From Acanthosepion esculentum (Eukaryota; Mollusca; Cephalopoda; Sepiida; Sepiidae), in the NCBI GenBank assembly GCA_964036315.1, contig OZ038496.1, positions 13,309,883-13,373,882 of the forward strand: a stretch of 64,000 nt of DNA. Reading direction: 5' to 3'. The notes under the pieces are model-generated. The model did no database searches, was not told the origin of the DNA, and saw only the letters and a list, made by a program, of their open reading frames with translations. Both the position numbers and the translations under genes were made by a program. Of this stretch, positions 20,131 through 31,317 are shown in pieces; position 1 is the stretch's first letter; each line of letters opens with the position of its first letter.

Positions 20131-21100
20131 AAACACATATAAATAAATAAAAAATGAATTTAAAAGATTAAAATTTCAGCGTCATCTCCCACTTGTGCCC
20201 ATGCATAGTTACATCCACGTAAACATCACTAGTCCGGAAAAATTTAAAAATCTGTTGAAGTACTAAATGTCGAAACGCGTCACACGAAAGCGTTTTCCAC
20301 TTTGTCATTAATATTTTGACATTGTTCTGTATATAGAAATTATATCTTTTTCTTTCTTACAATGTCCTCGCAAAACAAAGACACGCAAAAATATTTTCTT
20401 TTTGTTGTTTACAACACAACAGAATCAATTGCGTTAGCATGATAGAGGAAGTAGAATGTGTAATCTAAACCAGAGAGTCACGTATTTACATTATTTTATG
20501 AATGCGTATAATTTTCCAGCAGTCAGCGTGCCTGCAGTCAGCAAATGAGAACTGTATTATAACTACTACTAATAATATTTTTGTTGTCATAACTCCGCTC
20601 GTATGTTTTTTATGTTGTTCTTATTTTACTTTAAAATCGTGAGGTTATTGCAAGAAGTTACTCGATAAAATATTTGAAAGGTTGAATAATTAATTATAAG
20701 AAAGGTGAGAGTAGCCAGTTGTGTACAACCACAACGAACACTGGTCAAAGGTTTACGGAAAAACTAAAAACTAAACTTTGTGAATTTACGCGATCGTGTT
20801 TATAGAAAATAGATGGATCACGGAAGCTTAAAGTTAGATTTACTTAACTCGGTATTTTATTAGTTAATAAATATTTTCCCAATTTTTAAATATCTATTTT
20901 TAGGAGGGAACATATTGTTACAAATTTTCTGTAGTAATCTCTCAAATTTCGTAGCAGACAACAGATATTATTGTCTGATAACGCCTCTGATTTGTTAATA
21001 AATGCTAATATGAAAATTTAAATTAGAGCCTACTTTTTGCACAAAATGAGGCAATTGATGTTTATAGTGAATCTATTGAATTTTTATAAAATCTTTAAGG
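20131..21100. other. Unassigned DNA with a hammerhead-like 3' half
   Basis: TTGAAGTACTAAATGTCGAAACGCGTC near 20252-20280 (written here in two parts: TTGAAGTACTAAATG and TCGAAACGCGTC) resembles the Penelope-associated repeat at 14.1/14.7 kb. Otherwise AT-rich with no recognised feature. Confidence 0.4.
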
Positions 21101-21104
21101 GGTT

Positions 21105-21105
21105 C

Positions 21106-21192
<87 letters not shown>
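21105..21192. repeat. (CA)n(TA)n microsatellite
   Basis: About 24 bp of CA followed by about 64 bp of TA. Confidence 0.95.
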
Positions 21193-21195
<3 letters not shown>

Positions 21196-21374
21196 ACGAT
21201 GCACACATGAATCACTAAGAATATTCCATCCATATTTCCATCCTATGCATGCGATCACCGATAAAAAAAAAGTTATTTTGTCCTAGACCGGTTGCCGCGC
21301 AGTCTGTCCTGCTATTTACCCATAGCTGGGGGAAGAAGAAGAAGAAGATTCATACCTTTCCCAAGAGCATTCCC

Positions 21375-21514
21375 TTTCACTGTCGAAACGGTTAAATATA
21401 GCCGCCTCTTCTACTCCAACAGCTTCTTATCTCGCACTTCCCTACAGTGAAATTCCCTTCCTCTTACTTGCATCCATGATAGCTATAATCTTCAAATATT
21501 CAAATGTAATGTCA
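21375..21514 (+). mobile_element. LINE-X C-terminal coding fragment
   Basis: CGAAACGGTTAAATATAGCC, TCTTCTACTCCAACAGCTTC, CTTATCTCGCACTTCCCT and TAATCTTCAAATATTCAAAT match, in order, the minus-strand LINE-X copy at about 63090-62980. The reading ends at TAATGTCA, where an RTE-R copy is inserted, and resumes at 22141 as the first unit of the 218-bp satellite. A fragment of the tRNA-Arg-type SINE body (TTACCCATAGCTGGGGGAAG) lies just upstream at about 21315. Confidence 0.75.
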
Positions 21515-22133
21515 TAGCAGACACGGAAATGAAATTACGGAGTGTGAGAAGGGACTAAGCATTAACTAATGGAAAACAGAGTGCATGGTCGTCAGTAATA
21601 CAGGAGCCCGAAATGCGATCTGAAAGTCGGAAACACTAGAATCAAGTAGAGGCGGAAGTTTAAATATCTGGGAAGCGTCTTGACAGAGGACGGTAACAAA
21701 GAAAAGAATACTGAGCTGTTACGTGACATCTGTCCTTCTTTACGGCAGCGAGTGTTGGACGATTTCCTCGAAGATGAAGAGACTCGAGGCAACAGAGATA
21801 TGGTTCTACAGAAGGATGCTAAGGATATCATGGACAGAGCGTATGAGCAACGAGGTTGCCAACAAGGAGGAGGCTTATACTTAATATCAGGAAGAGGCAG
21901 CTGAAGATCCTGGGACGCATAATGAGGATGAGTGCCTGGAGAATTTGATACTCACAGGTCGAATAGAGAGACAGAGAGACAAGAGAAGACAACGCGTGAC
22001 ATACCTGGCGGACTTAACGTGGCCTGGGGGAGGAAGCGGAGGGAAATAAATTGTTGAGAGTTGCAAGGGATAGAGGGAGGTGGAGAGCCATGATCGCCTA
22101 CATCATGAAATGATATGGTACATAAAAAGAAAG
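21515..22133 (+). mobile_element. 5'-truncated RTE-R insertion with target duplication
   Basis: It begins in the RT region after the YADD box (TAGCAGACACGG = IADTE-like), reads KFKYLGSVLTEDG (about 21660), a diverged RRMLRIS region and a 3' tail ending ATGGTACATAAAAAGAAAG. It is flanked by AATGTCA (21508-21514 and 22134-22140), and the interrupted sequence is LINE-X. That marks it as a genuine retrotransposition product ending in a short A-rich tail. Frameshifted. Confidence 0.85.
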
Positions 22134-22140
22134 AATGTCA

Positions 22141-25100
22141 ATCGACACCTTCTGATGCCTTGATCCTGATCCCCCTCCTTCTCTATATCCTTTCCTCAAA
22201 CACCCCTCTTTACTCTTGCTCTCACTCTCTGTAACCCCTTGAGTGCTAGTAATTTCCAGTCCTGACTAAGACAAGGATCCGTCTTGGCACCTATGTTATT
22301 CTCTTTCTATCTGGCTTCCCTGATGGTTATAATCTTCAAATATTCAAATGTAATGCCAATCGACATCTTCTGATGCCTTGATCCTGATCCCCCTCCTTCT
22401 CTATATCCTTTCCTCAAACACCCCTCTTTACTCTTGCTCTCACTCTCTGTAACCCCTTGCGTGCTAGTAATTTCCAGTCCTGACTAAGACAAGGATCTGT
22501 CTTGGCACCTATGTTATTCTCTTTGTATCTGGCTCCCCTGATGGCTATAATCTTCAAATATTCAAATGTAATGTCAATCGACATCTTCTGATGCCTTGAT
22601 CCTGATCCCCCTCCTTCTCTATATCCTTTCCTCAAACACCCCTCTTTACTCTTGCTCTCACTCTCTGTAACCCCTCGAGTGCTAGTAATTTCCAGTCCTG
22701 ACTAAGACAAGGATTCGTCTTGGCACCTATGTTATTCTCTTTCTATCTGGCTTCCCTGATGGTTATAATCTTCAAATATTCAAATGTAATGCCAATCGAC
22801 ATCTTCTGATGCCTTGATCCTGATCCCCCTCCTTCTCTATATCCTTTCCTCAAACACCCCTCTTTACTCTTGCTCTCACTCTCTGTAACCCCTTGCGTGC
22901 TAGTAATTTCCAGTCCTGACTAAGACAAGGATCCGTCTTGGCACCTATGTTATTCTCTTTGTATCTGGCTTCCCTGATGGCTATAATCTTCAATTATTCA
23001 AATGTAATGTGAATCGACATCTTCTGATGCCTTGATCCTGATCCCCCTCCTTCTCTATATCCTTTCCTCAAACACCCCTCTTTACTCTTGCTCTCACTCT
23101 CTGTAACCCCTCGAGTGCTAGTAATTTCCAGTCCTGACTAAGACAAGGATCCGTCTTGGCACCTATGTTATTCTCTTTCTATCTGGCTTCCCTGATGGTT
23201 ATAATCTTCAAATATTCAAATGTAATGCCAATCGACATCTTCTGATGCCTTGATCTTGATCCCCCTCCTTCTCTATATCCTTTCCTCAAACACCCCTCTT
23301 TACTCTTGCTCTCACTCTCTGTAACCCCTTGCGTGCTAGTAATTTCCAGTCCTGACTAAGACAAGGATCCGTCTTGGCACCTATGTTATTCTCTTTGTAT
23401 CTGGCTTCCCTGATGGTTATAATCTTCAAATATTCAAATGTAATGCCAATCGACATCTTCTGATGCCTTGATCCTGATCCCCCTCCTTCTCTATATCCTT
23501 TCCTCAAACACCCCTCTTTACTCTTGCTCTCACTCTCTGTAACCCCTTGCGTGCTAGTAATTTCCAGTCCTGACTAAGACAAGGATCCGTCTTGGCACCT
23601 ATGTTATTCTCTTTGTATCTGGCTTCCCTGATGGTTATAATCTTCAAATATTCAAATGTAATGTCAATCGACATCTTCTGATGCCTTGATCTTGATCCCC
23701 CTCCTTCTCTATATCCTTTCCTCAAACACCCCTCTTTACTCTTGCTCTCACTCTCTGTAACCCCTTGAGTGCTAGTAATTTCCAGTCCTGACTAAGACAA
23801 GGATCCGTCTTGGCACCTATGTTATTCTCTTTGTATCTGGCTTCCCTGATGGCTATAATCTTCAAATATTCAAATGTAATGTCAATCGACATCTTCTGAT
23901 GCCTTGATCCTGATCCCCCTCCTTCTCTATATCCTTTCCTCAAACACCCCTCTTTACTCTTGCTCTCACTCTCTGTAACCCCTCGAGTGCTAGTAATTTC
24001 CAGTCCTGACTAAGACAAGGATCCGTCTTGGCACCTATGTTATTCTCTTTGTATCTGGCTTCCCTGATGGTTATAATCTTCAAATATTCAAATGTAATGT
24101 CAATCGACATCTTCTGATGCCTTGATCCTGATCCCCCTCCTTCTCTATATCCTTTCCTCAAACACCCCTCTTTACTCTTGCTCTCACTCTCTGTAACCCC
24201 TCGAGTGCTAGTAATTTCCAGTCCTGACTAAGACAAGGATCCGTCTTGGCACCTATGTTATTCTCTTTGTATCTGGCTTCCCTGATGGTTATAATCTTCA
24301 AATATTCAAATGTAATGTCAATCGACATCTTCTGATGCCTTGATCTTGATCCCCCTCCTTCTCTATATCCTTTCCTCAAACACCCCTCTTTACTCTTGCT
24401 CTCACTCTCTGTAACCCCTTGCGTGCTAGTAATTTCCAGTCCTGACTAAGACAAGGATCCGTCTTGGCACCTATGTTATTCTCTTTGTATCTGGCTTCCC
24501 TGATGGTTATAATCTTCAAATATTCAAATGTAATGCCAATCGACATCTTCTGATGCCTTGATCTTGATCCCCCTCCTTCTCTATATCCTTTCCTCAAACA
24601 CCCCTCTTTACTCTTGCTCTCACTCTCTGTAACCCCTTGAGTGCTAGTAATTTCCAGTCCTGACTAAGACAAGGATCCGTCTTGGCACCTATGTTATTCT
24701 CTTTGTATCTGGCTTCCCTGATGGCTATAATCTTCAAATATTCAAATGTAATGTCAATCGACATCTTCTGATGCCTTGATCCTGATCCCCCTCCTTCTCT
24801 ATATCCTTTCCTCAAACACCCCTCTTTACTCTTGCTCTCACTCTCTGTAACCCCTCGAGTGCTAGTAATTTCCAGTCCTGACTAAGACAAGGATCCGTCT
24901 TGGCACCTATGTTATTCTCTTTGTATCTGGCTTCCCTGATGGCTATAATCTTCAAATATTCAAATGTAATGTCAATCGACATCTTCTGATGCCTTGATCC
25001 TGATCCCCCTCCTTCTCTATATCCTTTCCTCAAACACCCCTCTTTACTCTTGCTCTCACTCTCTGTAACCCCTCGAGTGCTAGTAATTTCCAGTCCTGAC

Positions 25101-25935
25101 TAAGACAAGGATCCGTCTTGGCACCTATGTTATTCTCTTTGTATCTGGCTTCCCTGATGGTTATAATCTTCAAATATTCAAATGTAATGTCAATCGACAT
25201 CTTCTGATGCCTTGATCCTGATCCCCCTCCTTCTCTATATCCTTTCCTCAAACACCCCTCTTTACTCTTGCTCTCACTCTCTGTAACCCCTCGAGTGCTA
25301 GTAATTTCCAGTCCTGACTAAGACAAGGATCCGTCTTGGCACCTATGTTATTCTCTTTGTATCTGGCTTCCCTGATGGCTATAATCTTCAAATATTCAAA
25401 TGTAATGTCAATCGACATCTTCTGATGCCTTGATCTTGATCCCCCTCCTTCTCTATATCCTTTCCTCAAACACCCCTCTTTACTCTTGCTCTCACTCTCT
25501 GTAACCCCTCGAGTGCTAGTAATTTCCAGTCCTGACTATGACAAGGATCCGTCTTGGCACCTATGTTATTCTCTTTGTATCTGGCTTCCCTGATGGTTAT
25601 AATCTTCAAATATTCAAATGTAATGTCAATCGACATCTTCTGATGCCTTGATCCTGATCCCCCTCCTTCTCTATATCCTTTCCTCATACACCCCTCTTTA
25701 CTCTTGCTCTCACTCTCTGTAACCCCTTGAGTGCTAGTAATTTCCAGTCCTGACTAAGACAAGGATCCGTCTTGGCACCTATGTTATTCTCTTTGTATCT
25801 GGCTTCCCTGGTGGTTATAATCTTCAAATATTCAAATGTAATGCCAATGGACATCTTCTGATGCCTTGATCCTGATCCCCCTCCTTCTCTATATCCTTCC
25901 CTCAAACACCCCTCTTTACTCTTGTCCTCACTCTC
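22141..25935. repeat. 218-bp satellite derived from LINE-X 3' end
   Basis: About 17 near-identical 218-bp units. Roughly 150 bp of each unit (TAATCTTCAAATATTCAAAT, TGATGCCTTGATCCTGATCC, CCTTTCCTCAAACACCCCTC, CTCTGTAACCCCT) match the 3' end of LINE-X at 62850-63000 (reverse strand). The rest (CCAGTCCTGACTAAGACAAG, GGCACCTATGTTATTCTC) is downstream sequence of unknown source. Each unit carries a 73-codon minus-strand ORF (MRKGYREGGGSG...), an antisense passenger of the period. The first five units alternate two variants (CTTTCTATC/CTTTGTATC), a 436-bp dimer; later units are homogenised to the G type. Confidence 0.95.
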
Positions 25936-26528
25936 TTTGCTTGAAGTGATATGCCTAAAAAAAAATTACAAATTCGTACGTAATGGATCTGACTTGTCAT
26001 CATTTTCGCTCGTACTGCCATCCTAAGTTACTAAGTTAATAGTCAAGTTTGTTTCACTAAGGAAACCTCAAGACATTTAACTTCTGGAAAGTAATTAACT
26101 TTCTTAAATAGTTTTTCTCCACATTTAATTCAATTTATCATTAATCTTAATCACACATTCTCTAATCTTTATCTCTGGATTTATACCATAAAATCGGACC
26201 TGTCTAATTTCAAAGTTCCCCAGGGAGACTTGACAAAATTTGCTGTCAACTTCTCCTTAGGGACGTGCTCGCCTCGCACGAGTGCATCGCTATCCATCTT
26301 CTCCGTCACGTTAATAGATGTAATTATCGGTACAAATACATACACTAACATATCATAAGATCTCTCGAATATTAAGACTAGTAGACGTAGATAAATAAAT
26401 ATACTGTTTAATAAATAGATAAAAACAGATCATCTACTCGAATATGAGTAACCATTATAAATAAGGTTTAAACAAATAAATTAAATACATATGTATGTTT
26501 GTTTGCGCATGTGTGTGTGTGTTTGCGT
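25936..26528. other. Unassigned DNA
   Basis: AT-rich flank of the satellite; no recognised feature. Confidence 0.4.
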
Positions 26529-26859
26529 GCGGCCTTGGGACACATCTACGCTACGCTTAGAAAATCACTATATTGGGCACCTCGAGACGGTGTAATGGTT
26601 AGCAAGCTTGTCTCGCTAGAAACATTACGACTGAGTAGTGAGTTCGATCTTCAATGGGCGTCCCATATTTTCGGCCTTGGGTCACATCTACGCTACGCTT
26701 GGAAAATCACTATATTGGGCACCTCGTGGCGGTGTAATGGTTAGCAAGCTTGTCTCGCTAGAAACATTACGACTGAGTAGTGAGTTCGATCCTCAATGGG
26801 CGTCCCATATTTTCGACCTTGGGACACATCTACGCTACGCTTGGAAAATCACTATATAT
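26529..26859 (+). mobile_element. Tandem tRNA-like SINE heads, 142-bp units
   Basis: Two full units and a partial third. Each contains an A-box-like GGTGTAATGGTTAGCA, a B box GAGTTCGATCCTCA with T-stem-like complementarity, and a linker GGCCTTGGGACACATCTACG. Arrays of the same module occur at 35383-35935 and a single diverged copy at 29245. The units resemble tRNA-derived SINE promoters without SINE bodies. Confidence 0.75.
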
Positions 26860-26868
26860 TTATATATA

Positions 26869-27227
26869 CAGGGTGTCCATAAAGTTCGTGTACACTTTAA
26901 AAAATTTATAACTTTATATTTGCGATAGAAATAATTTGTAAAAAGGATTAGAAAGAAATAATTCTATATTTTTTAATGTTTTATTGGAATTTTATTTATG
27001 TTTTCACATGTCCTCCATCATTAGCAATAGTAAGGGTAATACGATTTTGCAGTTCACGGAAAACATTTGCCAACTGATTTACATTAATGCCTGAAATCAC
27101 ATTAATTATTTTTGCTATACTTAAAACTAGGTACATTAAACTTTATAACATTTTTACAGACTATTTCTATCGCAAATACAAATAAATTTATAAATTTTTT
27201 AACGTTCATACGAACTTTATGGACACC

Positions 27228-27230
<3 letters not shown>
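26869..27230 (-). mobile_element. Internally deleted mariner (MITE-like)
   Basis: About 75-bp terminal inverted repeats starting CAGGGTGTCCATAAAGTTCG, flanked by TA on both sides (26867-26868 and 27231-27232). On the minus strand at about 27100-26990 a residual C-terminal transposase reading INVNQLANVFRELQNRITLTI is visible. The catalytic region is missing, so it depends on another source of transposase. The right TA merges into a (TA)n tract. Confidence 0.85.

Positions 27231-27296
<66 letters not shown>
27231..27296. repeat. (TA)n microsatellite
   Basis: Begins at the TA target site of the preceding mariner element. Confidence 0.95.
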
Positions 27297-27300
<4 letters not shown>

Positions 27301-27364
27301 CATTATGTCCTCCGCAGTTTCCTTCCTTCCATAACGAATCCATTTTGCACATTTAAAAATCTAC

Positions 27365-27600
27365 CATTCGTCCGTGCATTGGATACTGCTGCCATATCTG
27401 GTCTACTGTTCCTTCTATTCATCTCGTGGTTCTTGACAAAATCCAAAGAAGGATCTGCAATGTAATCGATCCTGACTTGGCATCTCGTCTACTGTCACTT
27501 TCTCACCGACGTGGTGTGGCTTCCCTCTGTCTTTTCTACAAATATTTTCATGGCAACTGCTCTGACGAGCATTTCTCCCTCGTACCCGGAACTACATAAA
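27365..27600 (+). mobile_element. LINE-X thumb fragment
   Basis: Translates, with one short disruption, to RPCIGYCCHIW, DKIQRRICNVIDPDLASRL, LSHRRGVASLCLFYKYFHGN and SDEHFSLVP: the region after the RT palm in LINE-X. Both ends are truncated. Confidence 0.8.
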
Positions 27601-28160
27601 ATTTCAGCGTGTTACTAGAGCTGACCGGGAATTGGTAGAAATGAAAAATGGCATTCGTATATAAATGCTATGCGCACTTTAATATGTTGTTGCTGTGTTC
27701 ATAATAAATTTTGTTGAGTGTTGGTTGGTTGATTTTGATATAGAGGGCTTTGAAGATTTTGCTTATTACTTTCATCGTATCGTACATTGGTGTTGTTAAC
27801 AAGTATTTTTCTGTATCTTGATGGTGGACAGGAATGTGTTTTAGATTTTGGGCAATAGGACTTGTTTCCGACAAATAAAGTGTAAATATGTACTTACTTA
27901 TAACAGAGCGCGTTTGCGCGTATTTTTAAAAATCACCATCACAACGGAATGCAGGTTTTATTGCAGTTACAATTTGTCTTTGTAGTTTACCCCTGAAGAT
28001 GATCTTAGAAAAGGTCGAAAGTACTTGGGCTAAAAAAAAACTACGACGCCTTCCTTGATGAATTTCATCTCAACATCAAGAAATTCATTAGAGAGCTGAA
28101 ATAGGATCAGTATAAAAATAAAGCGGACACAAAATTTCTATATTATTCAATGAGACATTT
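27601..28160. other. Unassigned DNA with hammerhead-like motif
   Basis: At about 27988-28022 CCTGAAGATGATC-TTAGAAAA-GGTCGAAAGTAC combines CTGAAGA, a 4-bp stem GATC/GGTC and GAAA. The reverse complement at about 44105-44145 has the same motif with a better stem (ATCTT/AAGAT). An open minus-strand frame at 27668-27874 shows no domain. Confidence 0.45.
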
Positions 28161-28164
<4 letters not shown>

Positions 28165-28225
<61 letters not shown>

Positions 28226-28277
28226 CTTTTATTCATTTTGTCTCCTCTACAGATAAACTATCTGAGAGTATTTATAT

Positions 28278-28363
<86 letters not shown>

Positions 28364-28420
28364 ACTTTTTATTCATTTTGTCTCTTCTACAGATACATTA
28401 TCTGAGAATATTTACACACA
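28165..28420. repeat. (TA)n/(CA)n with a 141-bp tandem duplication
   Basis: TA tracts at 28165-28220 and 28303-28360, a CA tract at 28279-28302. TTTTATTCATTTTGTCTC and ACAGATAMAYTATCTGAGA recur 141 bp apart (about 28225 and 28366). Confidence 0.85.
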
Positions 28421-28427
28421 AACACGC

Positions 28428-28463
<36 letters not shown>

Positions 28464-28701
28464 ATGTGTGTTTGTGTGTGTGTGCATAGCCAAAGCTACT
28501 AAAGTCTCAAACACATACACTTGTTTCACTGGCTTTGAAAATGATAGACCTACCTACCAACCTACAAACATATATACATACATACATACATACGACCTAC
28601 ATACATATATACATACATTCATACGCAAGAATTCCATTGAAGACGATTGGCAGTCGAAAGTTTTGGAGCTAAATTCTGAAATGCCATTACAACGTCTAGG
28701 G

Positions 28702-29100
28702 TCAGTGCTGGTCGACAGATATGGCCGCCATAAATAGAGTTTCCATTATGACACAAGGTATGGCCACTCGGGAATTATCTATCCACTCTTCCTCCGCCAT
28801 TGTTCTATAATCTACCAAGCATCCACCATTACCAATACCACCAGCCTTCATTTCTTCAGTTTGACGTTCTGAATACGTTTCTTTGTCCTTGTTTGGACTA
28901 CGACACGGCCTGGTCAATTCAGGTACAAAGTAGACAATATAGCCGTCCAGAGGACGGCTATTTATTTCTCTGTTCATAGCTGTGAATCCGGGAAACTTCC
29001 GGTGATTTAATTTGAACGGAACAGGAAACGCTAACAATTCAGACACAGGAAATTGTAGATGTAAAAGTGAAAACAATGACAAAGGCATTTCAAAAGTAAA
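28702..29100 (-). CDS. Unassigned ORF, about 130 non-repetitive codons
   Basis: An open minus-strand frame ends at 28702. The upstream part of the frame is an (AAT/ACA)n microsatellite, but the last 130 codons (from a Met at about 29090: MPLSLFSLLHLQFP...) are of normal complexity. They include NREINSRPLDGYIVYF, RPCRSPNKDKETYSERQTEE and CLVDYRTMAEEEWID. A hydrophobic start could pass for a signal peptide. No domain is recognised. It could be an exon of a host gene or an old element. Confidence 0.25.
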   Translation of the reverse strand, partial: FTFEMPLSLFSLLHLQFPVSELLAFPVPFKLNHRKFPGFTAMNREINSRPLDGYIVYFVPELTRPCRSPNKDKETYSERQTEEMKAGGIGNGGCLVDYRTMAEEEWIDNSRVAIPCVIMETLFMAAISVDQH

Positions 29101-29133
29101 CTGAATCAATAAAAACAGTTGTGATGATAACGA

Positions 29134-29237
29134 TATTAATAATAACAAAATAATAATAATAATAACAAAATAATAATAATAACAATAACAAAATAATAAT
29201 AATAATAACAAAATAATAGTAATAATAATAATAAAGG
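29134..29237. repeat. (AATAAC/AAT)n microsatellite
   Basis: Imperfect AATAATAACAAAAT repeats. Confidence 0.9.
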
Positions 29238-29244
29238 ACACAGA

Positions 29245-29340
29245 GGCCTCGCCTAGTAACAATGGTTAGCAAGCTAGTCTCGCGGGCTATTACTCCAGCA
29301 TTGAATTTGATCAACACTGGTTGTCCCACCCGTGTGACTT
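29245..29340 (+). mobile_element. Single tRNA-like SINE head
   Basis: CCTCGCCTAG, AATGGTTAGCAAGCTAGTCT and GAATTTGATCAACACTGG match the tandem modules at 26.5 and 35.4 kb with degraded A and B boxes. Confidence 0.55.
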
Positions 29341-29384
29341 TTTAAAGCGATGTATACAAACAGCGTTAAAAGCAAACTGAACGA

Positions 29385-30060
29385 AACGAGAATGGAAATT
29401 AAAAGAGGGACAGACCAAGAGAAGCTTTACTAAAATCAGCAAACGAGATCGTCGCATCGAAAAACTAAACACGGCAAAACAGAATTAAATTGTCGACATG
29501 ATCGAAAAGTGACAGCAAGCAATTCCAAGGTATGGAACAGAATATAGAGCATGACATGAAGAAATTAGCAACAAATGCAGGCAGGCAAAAAAGAATGAAA
29601 AATGTACAGAAATGGAAAGAGTGAGCATCAGAGAAGAAGCTGAAAAGCATAAAAAATAAGAAAAATTACATTGACAAAGATGTGCTCCTCGGCAGGATCC
29701 GTAAATAAATGCTGATGATAGAGAAAGAAAACATGTAGTCAAAAATAGAATGAATACATCGGAGGACTTTTCCACGGCGAAAGAGGAAAATCTGCAATAC
29801 ACAAAAATATGGAAGGACCAGAAATATTAAAGTCTGAAGTGAAATCTGAACTGACCAAATTGAACAGAAACAAAGCAGCAACACTAAACGGAATTGTGAT
29901 AGATATGCTGATAGCCTTAAATGATTTCGGTATTCACAGAAGTTACAGAAATCATAAATGAAATATACGACAGTGGTGAAATACCGGAAGAAATTTTCAG
30001 CGTTCTACCTAAGAAGTCGGATGCTAATGTCGAACAAGATTTACAAAGGAATTTTGTATA
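29385..30060 (+). mobile_element. RTE-R linker and RT N-terminus, decayed
   Basis: Traces in several frames match the 6290-6960 segment of the larger copy: GRPREALLKSANEIVA, an RKKQRWK-like linker, ILKSEVKSELTKLNRNKAAT (about 29830) and EIYDSGEIPEEIF (about 29955). It stops before RT motif A. Many stops. Confidence 0.75.
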
Positions 30061-30084
30061 GTTTTTTTTATTATTTTTTTGTTG

Positions 30085-30160
30085 AATTCTTGATTCGTTT
30101 TCTACGGTTTTTCAACCCTTTGCATGTTATTTAAAGCTAAAAAAATATTTTTAGATTGTA
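30085..30160 (-). mobile_element. SINE-Z-like tail
   Basis: TTTCTACGGTTTTTCAACCC...GTTATTTAAAGCTAAAA is a diverged inverted SINE-Z tail, abutting the SINE-H satellite. Confidence 0.5.
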
Positions 30161-30163
30161 AAT

Positions 30164-30712
30164 GTAAATAATGCAAGTAATCATAATACCTCATCTCAGA
30201 GATATAGAGGCCGAAACGTTGTGAATATGGCAATGAAGATGAGAATAACAGTCTGAATAATGTAAATAATGCAAGTAATCATAATACCTCATCTCAGAGA
30301 TATAGAGGCCGAAACGTTGTGAATATGGCAAGGAAGATGAGAATAACAGTCTGAATAATGTAAATAATGCAAGTAATCATAATACCTTATCTCAGAGATA
30401 TAGAGGCCGAAACGTTGTGAATATGGCAATGAAGATGAGGATAACAGTCCGAAAAATGTAAATAATGCAAGTAATCATAATACCTTATCTCAGAGATATA
30501 GAGGCCGAAACGTTGTGAATATGGCAATGAAGATGAGGATAACAGTCCGAAAAATGTAAATAATGCAAGTAATCATAATAGTTCATCTCAGAGATATAGA
30601 CAGGTCCTGAAGAAGACCAGGGACGTACAACGACCGAAACGTTGTGAATATGGCAATGAAGATGAGAATAACAGTCCGAATAATGTAAATAATGCAAGTA
30701 AATACTAAATTC
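30164..30712 (+). repeat. 98-bp satellite from SINE-H 3' body
   Basis: Five units with CCGAAACGTTGTGAATATGG at 30211, 30309, 30407, 30505 and 30633, a period of 98 bp. The last unit is longer: it keeps CCTGAAGAAGACC...CGACCGAAACG, the hammerhead-like segment that the four shorter units have lost. The unit also carries AATACCTCATCTCAGAGATA. Confidence 0.9.
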
Positions 30713-30719
30713 ACCGCAA

Positions 30720-31310
30720 AAAAAGTTGATAGTACGAACATTCGCTTTTTGGAAGTAACGTTACATGTCAACCGGAAACAACATATATCCAAAATATACG
30801 CGAACCTACCATTTTGAAGATGATTAAGTAAAATTTGTGAAATGTACAAAATTGATTTCTTATGACCAAATGTTGGATACATTTTGAAATAAATATAATA
30901 TGTCGTTAAGTTATTGCCGACCAATAATAAACACTGGTAGGAATTTTATTTCTCTTCGGAATGCCTCACTGTCTTGATCAAGATCAACTCCCGATAAATC
31001 CATGTACGATGGACTATAAATATAGCATCCTTTGTTAGACGACTACGCATATTTGAATGAAAAGTTTGCTCATTTTTACCCACTAGTATTCTGCGATTTC
31101 TTCCGATTAATATCTCCTCCTTGTTTCTTTTAAGAAGACTTTTTTGGCTGAGATATTTTTCGGTTTTTTATATGATTGTTGTGTAATTCTTAATGGTGAT
31201 AGAATTTTCCTGCAATTCATATCATTTTGTGATTCTTGTTACAATGATATAAGTTCTATAGTATCAGACATTTTCTTCTGTTCTCAAAACGAGGCTACAT
31301 TTTGCAGATT
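30720..31310. other. Unassigned AT-rich DNA
   Basis: No recognised gene or repeat. Confidence 0.4.
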
Positions 31311-31317
31311 CATAAAG

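Noticed and set aside
22414..25905. Repeated 73-residue proteins (MRKGYREGGGS...) on the minus strand
   Set aside because: One per 218-bp satellite unit and antisense to the LINE-X reading that gave rise to the unit. Conservation reflects recent amplification, not coding constraint.
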